Part shown: positions 19,277 to 27,147 of the stretch, one piece after another
How the letters are laid out: every line of letters begins with the position of its first letter
How positions within the stretch are numbered: the first letter of the stretch is position 1
Assembly (NCBI RefSeq): GCF_950101795.1
Contig: NZ_CATNLZ010000033.1
Location: 60,916 to 124,915, forward strand
Length of the DNA stretch: 64,000 nt
Reading direction: 5' to 3'
Source of the DNA: Nocardioides sp. T2.26MG-1
Lineage (GTDB): Bacteria > Actinomycetota > Actinomycetes > Propionibacteriales > Nocardioidaceae
Made by a program: the position numbers and the translations under genes
The notes under the pieces: generated by a model
Databases searched by the model: none
Told to the model about the DNA's origin: nothing
Seen by the model: the letters and a program-made list of their open reading frames with translations, nothing else

Positions 19277-20443
19277 ATGGACCTCGAGGCGTTCCGCTGG
19301 CTGCTGACCGCCGAGGGCGCGCGTCTGCTCGACGCGACGGCGGCCTCCGTCGCGGCCGGCGAGGACACGCTCGCCTGCCAGACCCGGCTGCGGCGTACGG
19401 CGGATCCCGCCCACGTCGCGGCGGCGCTGACGCAGGCGACACTGCGGGTGCGCGCCCGCGAGAAGTTCGGCGAGGACGCCGACCGGATGTACTTCACCCC
19501 CGACGGTCTCGAGCAGGCGACCCGGCAGCGGGTCGCCGCCCACCGGGCCGCGCGGCTGGTCGCCTCGTCCGCCACGACCATGGTCGACCTCGGGTGCGGG
19601 ATCGGCGGCGACCTCGTCGCGGCCTCCCGCGCCGGGCTCACCGCCGCCGGCGTCGACCTGGACCACGTCCGCGTGGCCGTGGCGCAGGCCAACCTCGACG
19701 CGCTGGGCCTCGCCGGCGCGGTGATGGTCGCCGACGCGACCACGCTCGACACGACGCCGTTCGACGTGGCCTTCGCCGACCCGGCCCGCCGGTCCGCCCG
19801 CGGCCGGGTCTTCGACGTCGACGGGTGGACCCCGCCGTGGCCGTTCGTCGAGGCGCTGCTGACCCGCGACGCGTGCGTGAAGGTCGCCCCGGGCATCCCC
19901 CACGACCTGGTCCCGGCCGGCGTCGAGGCGGAGTGGGTCAGCGACCACGGCGACGTCAAGGAGGCCGCGCTCTGGTCGGGCCGGCTCGCGACCACGGAGC
20001 GCCGCGCGACCGTGATCGGCGACGGCGGCCTCGCGACGCTCACCGACGAAGACGACCCGGGCGCCGAGGTCGGCCCCGTGGGTGCGTTCCTCTACGAGCC
20101 CGACGGCGCCGTGATCCGGGCCGGTCTGGTGACCGCCGTGGCGGCGGGCGTCGGCGGACGGCTGGTGGACGAGCACATCGCGTACGTCGCCTCCGACGCC
20201 TCGTTCCGCACCCCGTTCGCCAAGGGGTACGAGGTGCTCGAGGAGCTGCCGTACCGCGAGAAGGCGCTCCGCGCGGCGCTGCGCGAGCGACGGATCGGCC
20301 GGCTCACGATCAAGAAGCGCGGCGTCGACGTGGTGCCCGAGCAGCTGCGCAAGCGCCTCGACCTCTCCGGCGACCAGGAGGCCACGATCGTGCTCACCCG
20401 GGTCGCCGGCCACGGCGTCGCGCTGCTCGTCAGACCCTTCTGA
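19277..20443 (+). CDS. SAM-dependent methyltransferase with THUMP-like domain
   Basis: 388 residues. A class I methyltransferase core starts with the SAM loop VDLGCGIGGDL (~104-114) and acidic strand AAGVDLDH; the DPAR motif (AFADPARRSARGR) sits where N-methyltransferases have their catalytic loop. The last ~70 residues (GRLTIKKRGVDVVPEQLRK) match the THUMP-like domain of this actinobacterial family. An RNA or nucleobase target is likely but not shown. A -10-like CAGGAT lies 6 nt before the ATG, so the mRNA may be leaderless. Divergent from groES. Confidence 0.85.
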   Translation: MDLEAFRWLLTAEGARLLDATAASVAAGEDTLACQTRLRRTADPAHVAAALTQATLRVRAREKFGEDADRMYFTPDGLEQATRQRVAAHRAARLVASSATTMVDLGCGIGGDLVAASRAGLTAAGVDLDHVRVAVAQANLDALGLAGAVMVADATTLDTTPFDVAFADPARRSARGRVFDVDGWTPPWPFVEALLTRDACVKVAPGIPHDLVPAGVEAEWVSDHGDVKEAALWSGRLATTERRATVIGDGGLATLTDEDDPGAEVGPVGAFLYEPDGAVIRAGLVTAVAAGVGGRLVDEHIAYVASDASFRTPFAKGYEVLEELPYREKALRAALRERRIGRLTIKKRGVDVVPEQLRKRLDLSGDQEATIVLTRVAGHGVALLVRPF

Positions 20444-20447
20444 TTGA

Positions 20448-20499
20448 CGGGTCGTCCGCCTCTCGGCGATGCATGGACCGCGCTGAGGCGGACGACCCG
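20448..20499 (+). terminator. Hairpin terminator after methyltransferase
   Basis: Perfect 15-bp arms (CGGGTCGTCCGCCTC and its complement) with a 22-nt loop, 4 nt after the stop. Its outer arm sequence is the same as that of the groES-groEL hairpin. Confidence 0.7.
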
Positions 20500-20516
20500 A
20501 ACCAGGCGCAAATAAG

Positions 20517-20554
20517 CCATCTCCCGGGAGCCGACGGGGGCTCCCGGGAGATGG
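20517..20554 (-). terminator. Hairpin terminator
   Basis: Perfect 16-bp stem with a 6-nt loop; on the minus strand it is followed by CTTATTTG. It serves the membrane-protein gene that ends at 20587. Confidence 0.75.
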
Positions 20555-20586
20555 TGTGTGGCGACTGAGTCAGTCCTCGAGGACGA

Positions 20587-21213
20587 TCAGGCGACGGCGG
20601 CGCGGGCGCCGACCGGAGCGGTCTTCTCGACCTTGCGGGCGTGCCAGATACCGAGGGCGAACAGGACCAGCAGGATGCCCGCTCCGACGAAGGAGACGAT
20701 GGCGGCGATGCCGGCGATGGTGCCGATGGTGGCGAACGCGTAGCCGTAGAGGAGCAGGCCGCGCAGCGTGTTGCCGTCGAGCAGCGTCGCCTTCAGGCCG
20801 GACCAAGCGGCGACCTCGTCCTGCTCGGCCTGGGTCGGGTTGGGGTTCTCGGCCAGTGCGGCGGCGAGGGCGCGGGCCTTGCCGCTCACCTCGGAGTAGG
20901 ACATGACCTCTCCGGCGAGCTCCTCCGAGGAGGCGTTCATGTGGGCGAGGATGTAGTGGTCGGCGAAGGCCTGGGCCTCGGGGCCGCTGTCGAGCGGGCT
21001 GCCGGCGAACTCCTTGAGGGCGTCGGCGTCGGCCTTGGGCAGGCTGGCGAGAGCCTCGCCCTCCGGCATGACGATGTCCTGCATCGCGAACTGGTCGTGG
21101 ACCTGGTTGCCGATGAAGGTGTTCGCCCAGGTGAGCAGGCCACCTGCGATGAGAAGGACGGCGGCGAGGGCCAGGCCCGTCCACGAGATGAGCTTGTCGA
21201 ATGCAGATCGCAT
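20587..21213 (-). CDS. Two-segment membrane protein
   Basis: 208 residues: a membrane helix at ~11-30, a ~110-residue acidic outside or loop region (QVHDQFAMQDIVMPEGEAL...SEVSGKARALA), one or two membrane segments at ~155-190 and a short basic tail. Proteins of this shape in actinobacterial genomes are sometimes labelled ring-opening dioxygenase LigA, but nothing catalytic is visible and that label is not used here. Monocistronic, followed by its own terminator. Function unknown. Confidence 0.75.
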   Translation of the reverse strand: MRSAFDKLISWTGLALAAVLLIAGGLLTWANTFIGNQVHDQFAMQDIVMPEGEALASLPKADADALKEFAGSPLDSGPEAQAFADHYILAHMNASSEELAGEVMSYSEVSGKARALAAALAENPNPTQAEQDEVAAWSGLKATLLDGNTLRGLLLYGYAFATIGTIAGIAAIVSFVGAGILLVLFALGIWHARKVEKTAPVGARAAVA

Positions 21214-21330
21214 CGTGGTGACTCCTAGTTTCGGGGCGGTGTCTCCGCCACATCTGCTTTGGTGTCACCACCGTAAGAACTTGAACCCTGAACGAATCAG
21301 GGCCGGAGTCCTCGGACTAGGAGGTCAATC

Positions 21331-21349
21331 GGTCCCGATCTGCGGGACC
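21331..21349. terminator. Small hairpin downstream of the MBL gene
   Basis: GGTCCC-N7-GGGACC in the 173-base space between the MBL-fold gene stop (21387) and the membrane-protein start. More GGGACC/GGTCCC repeats to 21396 could form alternative stems. Possible terminator for the mscR operon. Confidence 0.35.
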
Positions 21350-21386
21350 TTTGGCGACCGGATCCCGGGACCTGTCCCAAGCCGGG

Positions 21387-21998
21387 TCAGGTCCCGAGTC
21401 CCGAGAGCTCAGCACCGATGGTCGTGTCCGCCCCGTGGCCGGGGTGGACGACGGTGTCGTCGGGCAGCGCGAACAGCGACGAGCGGATCGACTCGACGAT
21501 CAGGTCGGGGTCGGAGTACGAGCGTCCCGTCGCACCGGGACCCCCCTGGAACAGGGTGTCCCCGGTGAAGACGCAGCCGAGGTCCGCGGCGTACAGGCAG
21601 ACCGCTCCCGGAGCGTGGCCGGGGGTGTGCAGGACCCGCAGGGAGGTCCCGCCGACCGGGATCTCGAGCCCGTCCTCGAGGTCGAGGTCCCAGAGGTAGC
21701 GGGTGTGGGTGAGCTCCCAGAGCGGGCGGTCCGCCGGGTGCAGCATGATCGGCGCGACGACCTCCTCCCGCAGTGCCGGGGCGACCCGGACATGGTCGTC
21801 GTGGGCGTGGGTGCACACGATCGCCTTGACCGTGCGGTCCCCCACGACCGCGAGGATGTCGGCCACGTCGTGCGGGGCGTCGATCACCACGCACTCGGTG
21901 TCGTCGCCGACGACCCAGATGTTGTTCTCGACCTCGAACGTCTCGCCGTCGAGGCTGAAGGTCCCGGAGGAGACACCGTGGTCGACCCGCGCCGCCAT
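21387..21998 (-). CDS. MBL-fold metallo-hydrolase paired with MscR
   Basis: 203 residues, glyoxalase II-like metallo-beta-lactamase fold. Metal ligands are visible in THAHDDH, HTPGHAPG, FTGDTLF and HPGHG. The ATG overlaps the mscR stop (ATGA). The same pair, mycothiol-dependent formaldehyde dehydrogenase followed by an MBL protein, is known in mycobacteria (Rv2259-Rv2260). A likely job is hydrolysis of the thioester formed by MscR (S-formylmycothiol) or a related mycothiol conjugate; this is inferred from pairing. Confidence 0.88.
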   Translation of the reverse strand: MAARVDHGVSSGTFSLDGETFEVENNIWVVGDDTECVVIDAPHDVADILAVVGDRTVKAIVCTHAHDDHVRVAPALREEVVAPIMLHPADRPLWELTHTRYLWDLDLEDGLEIPVGGTSLRVLHTPGHAPGAVCLYAADLGCVFTGDTLFQGGPGATGRSYSDPDLIVESIRSSLFALPDDTVVHPGHGADTTIGAELSGLGT

Positions 21999-23095
21999 CA
22001 GAGGATCACCACCGAGCGCAGCACGTCGCCGTGGTGCATGCGCTCGAACGCCGCCTCCACGTCGTCGAGGCCGATCTCCTCGGTGACGAACGCGTCGAGG
22101 TCGAGGCGGCCCTGCTGGTAGAGGTCGACGAGCATCGGGAAGTCGCGGCTGGGCAGGCAGTCGCCGTACCAGCTCGACTTGAGCGACCCGCCCCGGCCGA
22201 AGACGTCGATCAGCGGGAGGTCAGTGACCTTCATGTCCGGGGTGGGTACGCCGACGAGCACCACGGTGCCGGCCAGGTCGCGCGCGTAGAACGCCTGCTT
22301 CCAGGTCTCGGGGCGTCCCACGGCCTCGATGACCACGTCGGCACCGAAGCCGCCGGTGAGCTCCTGGATCGCGGCGACCGGGTCGGTGCCGCTGGAGTCG
22401 ACCAGGTGCGTGGCGCCGAGCCGCCGGGCGGCCTCGAGCTTCTTGGCGTCGATGTCGACGGCGATGATCGGGAACGCCCCGGCGAGCGCCGAGCCGGCGA
22501 TCGCGGCGACGCCGACGCCACCGCAGCCGATCACGGCGACGGACGTGCCGCGGGTGACCCCGCCGGTGTTGATCGCGGCACCGATGCCGGCCATCACGCC
22601 GCAGCCGAGCAGGCCGACGGCCGCGGCCCGCGCGGAGGGGTCGACCTTGGTGCACTGGCCGGCGGCGACGAGCGTCTTCTCGGCGAACGCGCCGATGCCC
22701 AGCGCGGGCGAGAGCTCAGTCCCGGCGTCGGGCCCCTCGGCGAGGGTCATCCTCTGGGTGGCGTTGTGGGTGGCGAAGCAGTACCACGGCGCGCCGCGCC
22801 GGCAGGCCCGGCAGTCGCCGCACACCGCGCGCCAGTTGAGGATCACGAAGTCGCCCGGCGCGACCGACGTGACGTCGGGCCCGACCGCCTCGACGATGCC
22901 GGCGGCCTCGTGGCCGAGCAGGAACGGGAACTCGTCGTTGATGCCGCCCTCGCGGTAGTGCAGGTCGGTGTGGCAGACCCCGCACGCCTGCACCTTCACG
23001 ACCGCCTCGCCGGGACCGGGGTCCGGGACGTTGATCGTGGTGACCTCGACGGGCTGTCCCAAGCCGTGGGCGACCACGGCCTTGACCTGCTGCAT
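21998..23095 (-). CDS. mscR: S-(hydroxymethyl)mycothiol dehydrogenase
   Basis: Zinc-dependent class III-type alcohol dehydrogenase, 365 residues. Oxidises the formaldehyde-mycothiol adduct (and can reduce S-nitrosomycothiol in characterised relatives) using NAD+. Seen: catalytic zinc residues in ACGVCHTDLHY and GHEAAG, the four-Cys structural zinc loop CGDCRACRRGAPWYC, and the nucleotide loop IGCGGVGVAA. ATG 23095 is preceded by GAGAGG. Mycothiol use agrees with an actinobacterial host. First gene of a two-gene operon with the MBL hydrolase. Confidence 0.93.
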   Translation of the reverse strand: MQQVKAVVAHGLGQPVEVTTINVPDPGPGEAVVKVQACGVCHTDLHYREGGINDEFPFLLGHEAAGIVEAVGPDVTSVAPGDFVILNWRAVCGDCRACRRGAPWYCFATHNATQRMTLAEGPDAGTELSPALGIGAFAEKTLVAAGQCTKVDPSARAAAVGLLGCGVMAGIGAAINTGGVTRGTSVAVIGCGGVGVAAIAGSALAGAFPIIAVDIDAKKLEAARRLGATHLVDSSGTDPVAAIQELTGGFGADVVIEAVGRPETWKQAFYARDLAGTVVLVGVPTPDMKVTDLPLIDVFGRGGSLKSSWYGDCLPSRDFPMLVDLYQQGRLDLDAFVTEEIGLDDVEAAFERMHHGDVLRSVVIL

Positions 23096-23177
23096 GCTGC
23101 TTCCTCTCGCCGGACGTGGGGTGACCATGCCACCGTAGGCGGGCACCCGTCGAGCAGGGGCGGGAGAACTGCGGGAG

Positions 23178-23822
23178 CTACTCGCGCGGAGGCAGCTGCT
23201 CGGTCCGTCCGCCCATGCCGGCCTGTCGGATCAGCCCGGACACCAGCTCGTGGGCCTGGGTGATCGTGGCGTTGAGGGTGCTCAGTCCCGCGTCCAGGTT
23301 GCCGGCCTCGAGAGACCACTTGGCCGCGACCATCCCCTGCACCAGGGAGTCGTTGATCTCGATCGCGTCCCGGTGCAGCAGCGCGGCGCTCTCGAGCCGC
23401 CGGCGCTCGGACTCGGTCCGCCGGACCCGGTCGGTCGCGTCGCCGACCAGGAGCCCGAGCAGCAGGATCGGCAGCACCCGAGACGCCCACCCGAGCGGGT
23501 CCAGCCCCACGTCGCGGGTCACCGCCCACACGACGATCAGCGCCACGGCGACGACGCCGGCCGCGGTCCCCGCGCGACGGCCGAACGCGACCGCGACCAG
23601 CGCGACCGGGAAGACGTAGAGCATGGAGTACGCGTCCTCGACGGTGCCGCCGGAGAGTCGCAGCGCGAAGATGCCCGCGAACAGAGCCACGACGACCGCC
23701 CAGGTCAGGGGCGGACGGCGCCGGAACCAGGCGTCCGGCGAGGCGCCGGCGTGCGGGACAGCAAGGGTCATGCGCCCAGGATGCCTGGTCGCGCCGTCCC
23801 TGCGCCCGAACCGCCTCTTCAC
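23178..23822 (-). CDS. Membrane protein with kinase-like helical domain and no ATPase domain
   Basis: 214 residues with about four membrane segments (~39-130) and then a coiled region (TESERRRLESAALLHRDAIEI) leading into NDSLVQGMVAAKWSLEAG. This resembles the dimerisation domain of NarL-type histidine kinases, where an HD would be expected; here the pair is N157-D158, and the protein ends before any ATPase domain. The GTG at 23822 overlaps the upstream stop (GTGA); ATG 23771 is an alternative start. It may act as a scaffold or adaptor; the function is unknown. Confidence 0.65.
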   Translation of the reverse strand: MKRRFGRRDGATRHPGRMTLAVPHAGASPDAWFRRRPPLTWAVVVALFAGIFALRLSGGTVEDAYSMLYVFPVALVAVAFGRRAGTAAGVVAVALIVVWAVTRDVGLDPLGWASRVLPILLLGLLVGDATDRVRRTESERRRLESAALLHRDAIEINDSLVQGMVAAKWSLEAGNLDAGLSTLNATITQAHELVSGLIRQAGMGGRTEQLPPRE

Positions 23823-25237
23823 CGGTCCTCGAGCCAGGCCACCGCCTGGGCGGCCGTCCAGCCCGCGGGGTGCCGCTCGAGCAGCCGCCGCGGGCCGCCC
23901 AGGTCACCACCCAGCGTGACCAGGTCCGGCTCCTGGTAGCCGTCCGGACGGGTCTGCCCGAGCCCGATGTCGGCGGTGAGCGAGTTGCACAGGCACATCC
24001 GGCCCACCGTGTCCGCCAGGTCGCCGCCCTTGCGCACGTACGCGTCCTCCGGCTCCCCGGGGCACCGGTAGCCGACCCGGCCGGCCCGGGTGAGGTACGG
24101 CGTGCGCAGGTAGCCGAGGTCGCACAGCCGGTCACGCGCCTCGTAGACCTCGGGGTCGGCGAGTGTGCCGTCGAGCTCGGCGACCTTGAACGGGAAGCCG
24201 GTCGGCGAGGTCCGCACGCCGGTGCGGACCTGCAGCGTCCCGGAGCCGAGCCCGCCGCGCAGCCGGTCCAGGAGGTCGGGACGCAGCCCGGACTCGCTCG
24301 CGAGCGCGAACAGCGTGCCGACCTGGACGCCCGCGGCGCCGAGCTCACGGGCGGCGGCCAGGCCGTCCGGGGTGCCGTACGCCCCGGCCAGCCAGAACGG
24401 CAGCCCGAGGGCCGCGACCTTGTCGAGGGCGACCGCGTCGCGGGCGCCGTACACCGGCTCACCGTCCTCGTCGAGCGTCATGGTGCCGCGCGGCGGTGCG
24501 TTGTGCCCGCCGGCGACCGGACCCTCGATCACGAAGCCGTCGGGACGGGTCGAGTCGTCCCGGGCGAGGTACGCGGCCAGGACGGTGGCGGAGACGATCG
24601 CGAGGAAGCGCGGCCGCGTCAGCGGCGGCAGGTTCGACCCGAGCAGGTCGACCGGGTCGACCTCCACGCGGTACCGCTCGGGCGCGCCGGCGACGTCCAC
24701 GCCCACCCCGCCGACCCGTCCGTCGGCGAGGTCGGTGAGCAGCTGAGGGGTCTCGCGGGGCACGCCGGCGCCCATCAGCACGACGTCGACGCCGGCGAGC
24801 ATCGCGCCGAGCGCGGCGGCCGGGGTCGCCAGCTGGATCTTCTCGAGGTAGTTGATGCCGACGGTGCCGCCGTGGCCCTCCTTCGCGAGCCAGACCTCGA
24901 CGAAGTTGCCGACGACGGCGAGCTCCTGGGAGTGGCGGCTGGGCCGCAACGCGAGCTTCGGGGTCGGCCGGTAGGGGCGGCCCGGCTCGCGGCCGCCGGC
25001 GAGGAAGTAGCGGTCGAGCACCCGCGCGGCCATCGCCTGGTCGGGGAACGCGGCGAGGGCACGCCGTACGTGCCCGTCGGGGTCTCCGTCCTGGAGGCGG
25101 CGGGCCACGGTCGCGTCGAGCGCGACGCCGGAGACCACGCCGAGCTGGCCGGCCCGGGCGACGGCGCGGGCGAGCTGCCAAGAGGACACGCCGACCCCCA
25201 TCCCGCCCTGGATGATGGACGTCGTCGTTGCCGGCAC
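23819..25237 (-). CDS. Nitronate monooxygenase-family flavoprotein
   Basis: 472 residues, FMN TIM barrel of the nitronate monooxygenase/2-nitropropane dioxygenase family: IIQGGMGVGVSSW at the start, VEGPVAGGHN-type motif seen as IEGPVAGGHNAPPRG, and LAGAYGTPDG. It is longer than the ~330-residue typical enzyme because of a C-terminal extension with Cys (RCPGEPEDAY, MCLCNSL), a form known in actinobacteria. Expected to oxidise propionate 3-nitronate or similar. GTG start. Translationally coupled to the membrane protein that follows. Confidence 0.85.
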   Translation of the reverse strand: MPATTTSIIQGGMGVGVSSWQLARAVARAGQLGVVSGVALDATVARRLQDGDPDGHVRRALAAFPDQAMAARVLDRYFLAGGREPGRPYRPTPKLALRPSRHSQELAVVGNFVEVWLAKEGHGGTVGINYLEKIQLATPAAALGAMLAGVDVVLMGAGVPRETPQLLTDLADGRVGGVGVDVAGAPERYRVEVDPVDLLGSNLPPLTRPRFLAIVSATVLAAYLARDDSTRPDGFVIEGPVAGGHNAPPRGTMTLDEDGEPVYGARDAVALDKVAALGLPFWLAGAYGTPDGLAAARELGAAGVQVGTLFALASESGLRPDLLDRLRGGLGSGTLQVRTGVRTSPTGFPFKVAELDGTLADPEVYEARDRLCDLGYLRTPYLTRAGRVGYRCPGEPEDAYVRKGGDLADTVGRMCLCNSLTADIGLGQTRPDGYQEPDLVTLGGDLGGPRRLLERHPAGWTAAQAVAWLEDR

Positions 25238-25374
25238 AGGCGCTCCTCGCGGTGTCTGGTCGGGGTGGTCAGGTCACTCCCCGACGCACGCTGCCAGCCA
25301 TCGGCGCGCCGGGCCCAGGGCCGAACGGCACGGTCGACAGGGACCATCACCAGGGGTCGGGGCGTGCAGAATTG

Positions 25375-25400
25375 CAACCCTCTCGCAGGCGATCGCGTCT
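25375..25400 (+). promoter_or_regulatory. CAACC-type ECF-like promoter of module D
   Basis: CAACC (25375-25379), 16 nt, then CGTCT (25396-25400), 34 nt before the sigma ATG. Best match of the four to an ECF-type promoter. Confidence 0.55.
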
Positions 25401-25434
25401 CGGGTGTGTGCTGACAGAAGTTCGAGGAGCCACG

Positions 25435-25953
25435 ATGACGGAGCGGGACGCCGACTTCACGGCGTACCTCCAGGCCCGCCAGGGCCGGCTGCTCCGGACC
25501 GCGTACCTGCTGACGGGCGACCAGCACCAGGCGGAGGACCTCCTCCAGACCTCGCTGGCCAAGCTCTACCTGGCGTGGGACAAGGTGCGTGACCGTGACT
25601 CGGTGGACGCCTACGTGCGCCGGATCATGGTCAACGAGAACAACTCGCTGTGGCGCCGCGGCTGGAAGCGCCGCGAGGCGCCCACGGACACGGTCCCCGA
25701 GGGGACGCCGTTCCACGACGTGTACGACGAGGGGGTCGGCGCCGCCGTGTGGGAGGTCGTCCAGACGCTCCCGCGCAAGGCGCGGGCCGTGGTGGTGCTG
25801 CGCTACTACGAGCAGCTCACCGAGGCCGAGACCGCCGACGTGCTCGGCATCTCGGTCGGCACGGTGAAGTCCCAGACCAGCCGGGCGCTCGCCGCACTGC
25901 GCGAGCGAACGCCCGCCGACCTGAACCCCACCCACCGGGAGGAGGAGCGATGA
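25435..25953 (+). CDS. SigE-family ECF sigma factor (module D)
   Basis: 172 residues. Region 2 appears as LRTAYLLTGDQHQAEDLLQ and region 4 as LPRKARAVVVLRYYEQLTEAETADVL with SVGTVKSQTSRALAALR. ATG 25435 with GAGGAG 6 nt upstream. Ends in an ATGA overlap with its partner, exactly as modules A and B. Its close likeness to the module A and B sigma factors suggests duplication within the genome. Confidence 0.9.
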   Translation: MTERDADFTAYLQARQGRLLRTAYLLTGDQHQAEDLLQTSLAKLYLAWDKVRDRDSVDAYVRRIMVNENNSLWRRGWKRREAPTDTVPEGTPFHDVYDEGVGAAVWEVVQTLPRKARAVVVLRYYEQLTEAETADVLGISVGTVKSQTSRALAALRERTPADLNPTHREEER

Positions 25954-27089
25954 CCGAGGAGAGCTTCGTCCGGGAGCTGGAGCGCCGCGCGGACCAGGCG
26001 TTCGACGGGGCACACGGTGCGCCGCTCACCTTCGAGTCCGTGCGCAGCAAGGCGCACGGCATCCGCCGGCGCCGCCGCGCTGCTGCCGCCGGAGCCGTCG
26101 CTGCGGCCGTCGCCGTGGCGATCCTGGTGCCGACCGTGCTGACCGGCGGGTCGCCCCGGTCGCAGGGTCCCGACCCGGCACCGGCGCCGCCCGCCGCGCC
26201 GGGAGTATCCGTGCTCCACGACGGGGTCCTGACCCGCCCCGACGGGGACACCGTGTCGGTGGACGTCGCCAACGCGGACGTCTCGCAGCTGGGGGTCCTC
26301 ACCGACGGCCGGATCGTGATGGCCCTGCAGCAGCCGTACGCCGTCCGCGTCTACGCCGCGGACGGCACCGTCCAGGCGACGTACCCCGCGGGCGCCAACA
26401 TCATCACGATGAGCGCCCTCGACGACGCGGTCGCCTGGGTCGCGAAGGACCTCACGGTCCGCGTGCTCGCCAGCGGGTCGGCGGAGCCGCGCACGCTGCC
26501 GGGCATCCCGATGCCCGGTGAGGCCGCAGGCGGCATCGACGCCGTGCTCGACGCCGAGCACTTGCTCGTCGGCGACCACACGACGACGACCGAGGTCCTG
26601 ACGCCGGGAGGCACCGAGCCCCTCACGACCAGCGAACCGTTCCGGGTGATCGACGTGAGCCCGGACGGTGATCTCTGGGCGGTCACGTTCATCCCCACGA
26701 CCGACAACGAGATGTACGGCTGCGAGGGCCTGTACGACCCCGAAGCCGGCCGGATGGTGGCGCGCTCCTGCGACGTCTCGGGCCTGCAGTTCTCCCCGGA
26801 CGGGCAGCACGTGCTCAGCCTGCGCGGCGACAACAACATGTTCGGCGAGGGCACGATCCTCGACCTGGACCTCCAGCCGGTGGGCTCCTTCGAGTCCACC
26901 GGGAAGGGCGACGTGATCAGCCGGGCCGGCTGGGCGGACGCGACACACGTCCTCGTCGCCGAGGCGAACTGGAAGACGAACACCTGGAGCGTGGTCCGCG
27001 TCGGCCTCGGCTGGGACGACCCGCAGGTGGTCGTCCCACAGGGGCCGGGCATCAACCCCGAGTCCGCGGCGTACCTCTTCTCGGGGTGA
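25950..27089 (+). CDS. Membrane-anchored partner of sigma factor (module D)
   Basis: 379 residues: ~46-residue N-terminus ending in IRRRRRAAA, one membrane segment (~46-65), a Pro-rich linker and an outer domain with WD-like turns (DVSPDGDLWAVTF, LQFSPDGQHVLSLRGD), a probable beta-propeller. Two Cys (MYGCEG and ARSCDV) could form a disulfide. GGGAGGAGG precedes the ATG. Same architecture as the partners in modules A and C. A regulatory role for the sigma factor is inference. Confidence 0.77.
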   Translation: MTEESFVRELERRADQAFDGAHGAPLTFESVRSKAHGIRRRRRAAAAGAVAAAVAVAILVPTVLTGGSPRSQGPDPAPAPPAAPGVSVLHDGVLTRPDGDTVSVDVANADVSQLGVLTDGRIVMALQQPYAVRVYAADGTVQATYPAGANIITMSALDDAVAWVAKDLTVRVLASGSAEPRTLPGIPMPGEAAGGIDAVLDAEHLLVGDHTTTTEVLTPGGTEPLTTSEPFRVIDVSPDGDLWAVTFIPTTDNEMYGCEGLYDPEAGRMVARSCDVSGLQFSPDGQHVLSLRGDNNMFGEGTILDLDLQPVGSFESTGKGDVISRAGWADATHVLVAEANWKTNTWSVVRVGLGWDDPQVVVPQGPGINPESAAYLFSG

Positions 27090-27147
27090 GAGAGGCCTAC
27101 TTAAGTCGGAGGCATCGGAGCGCCCGTCGTGGCTAGGGTCAGGAATC

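Noticed and set aside
20587..21213. Ring-opening dioxygenase LigA name for the membrane protein
   Set aside because: No dioxygenase motif; two or more membrane segments instead. The label appears to be a propagated error.
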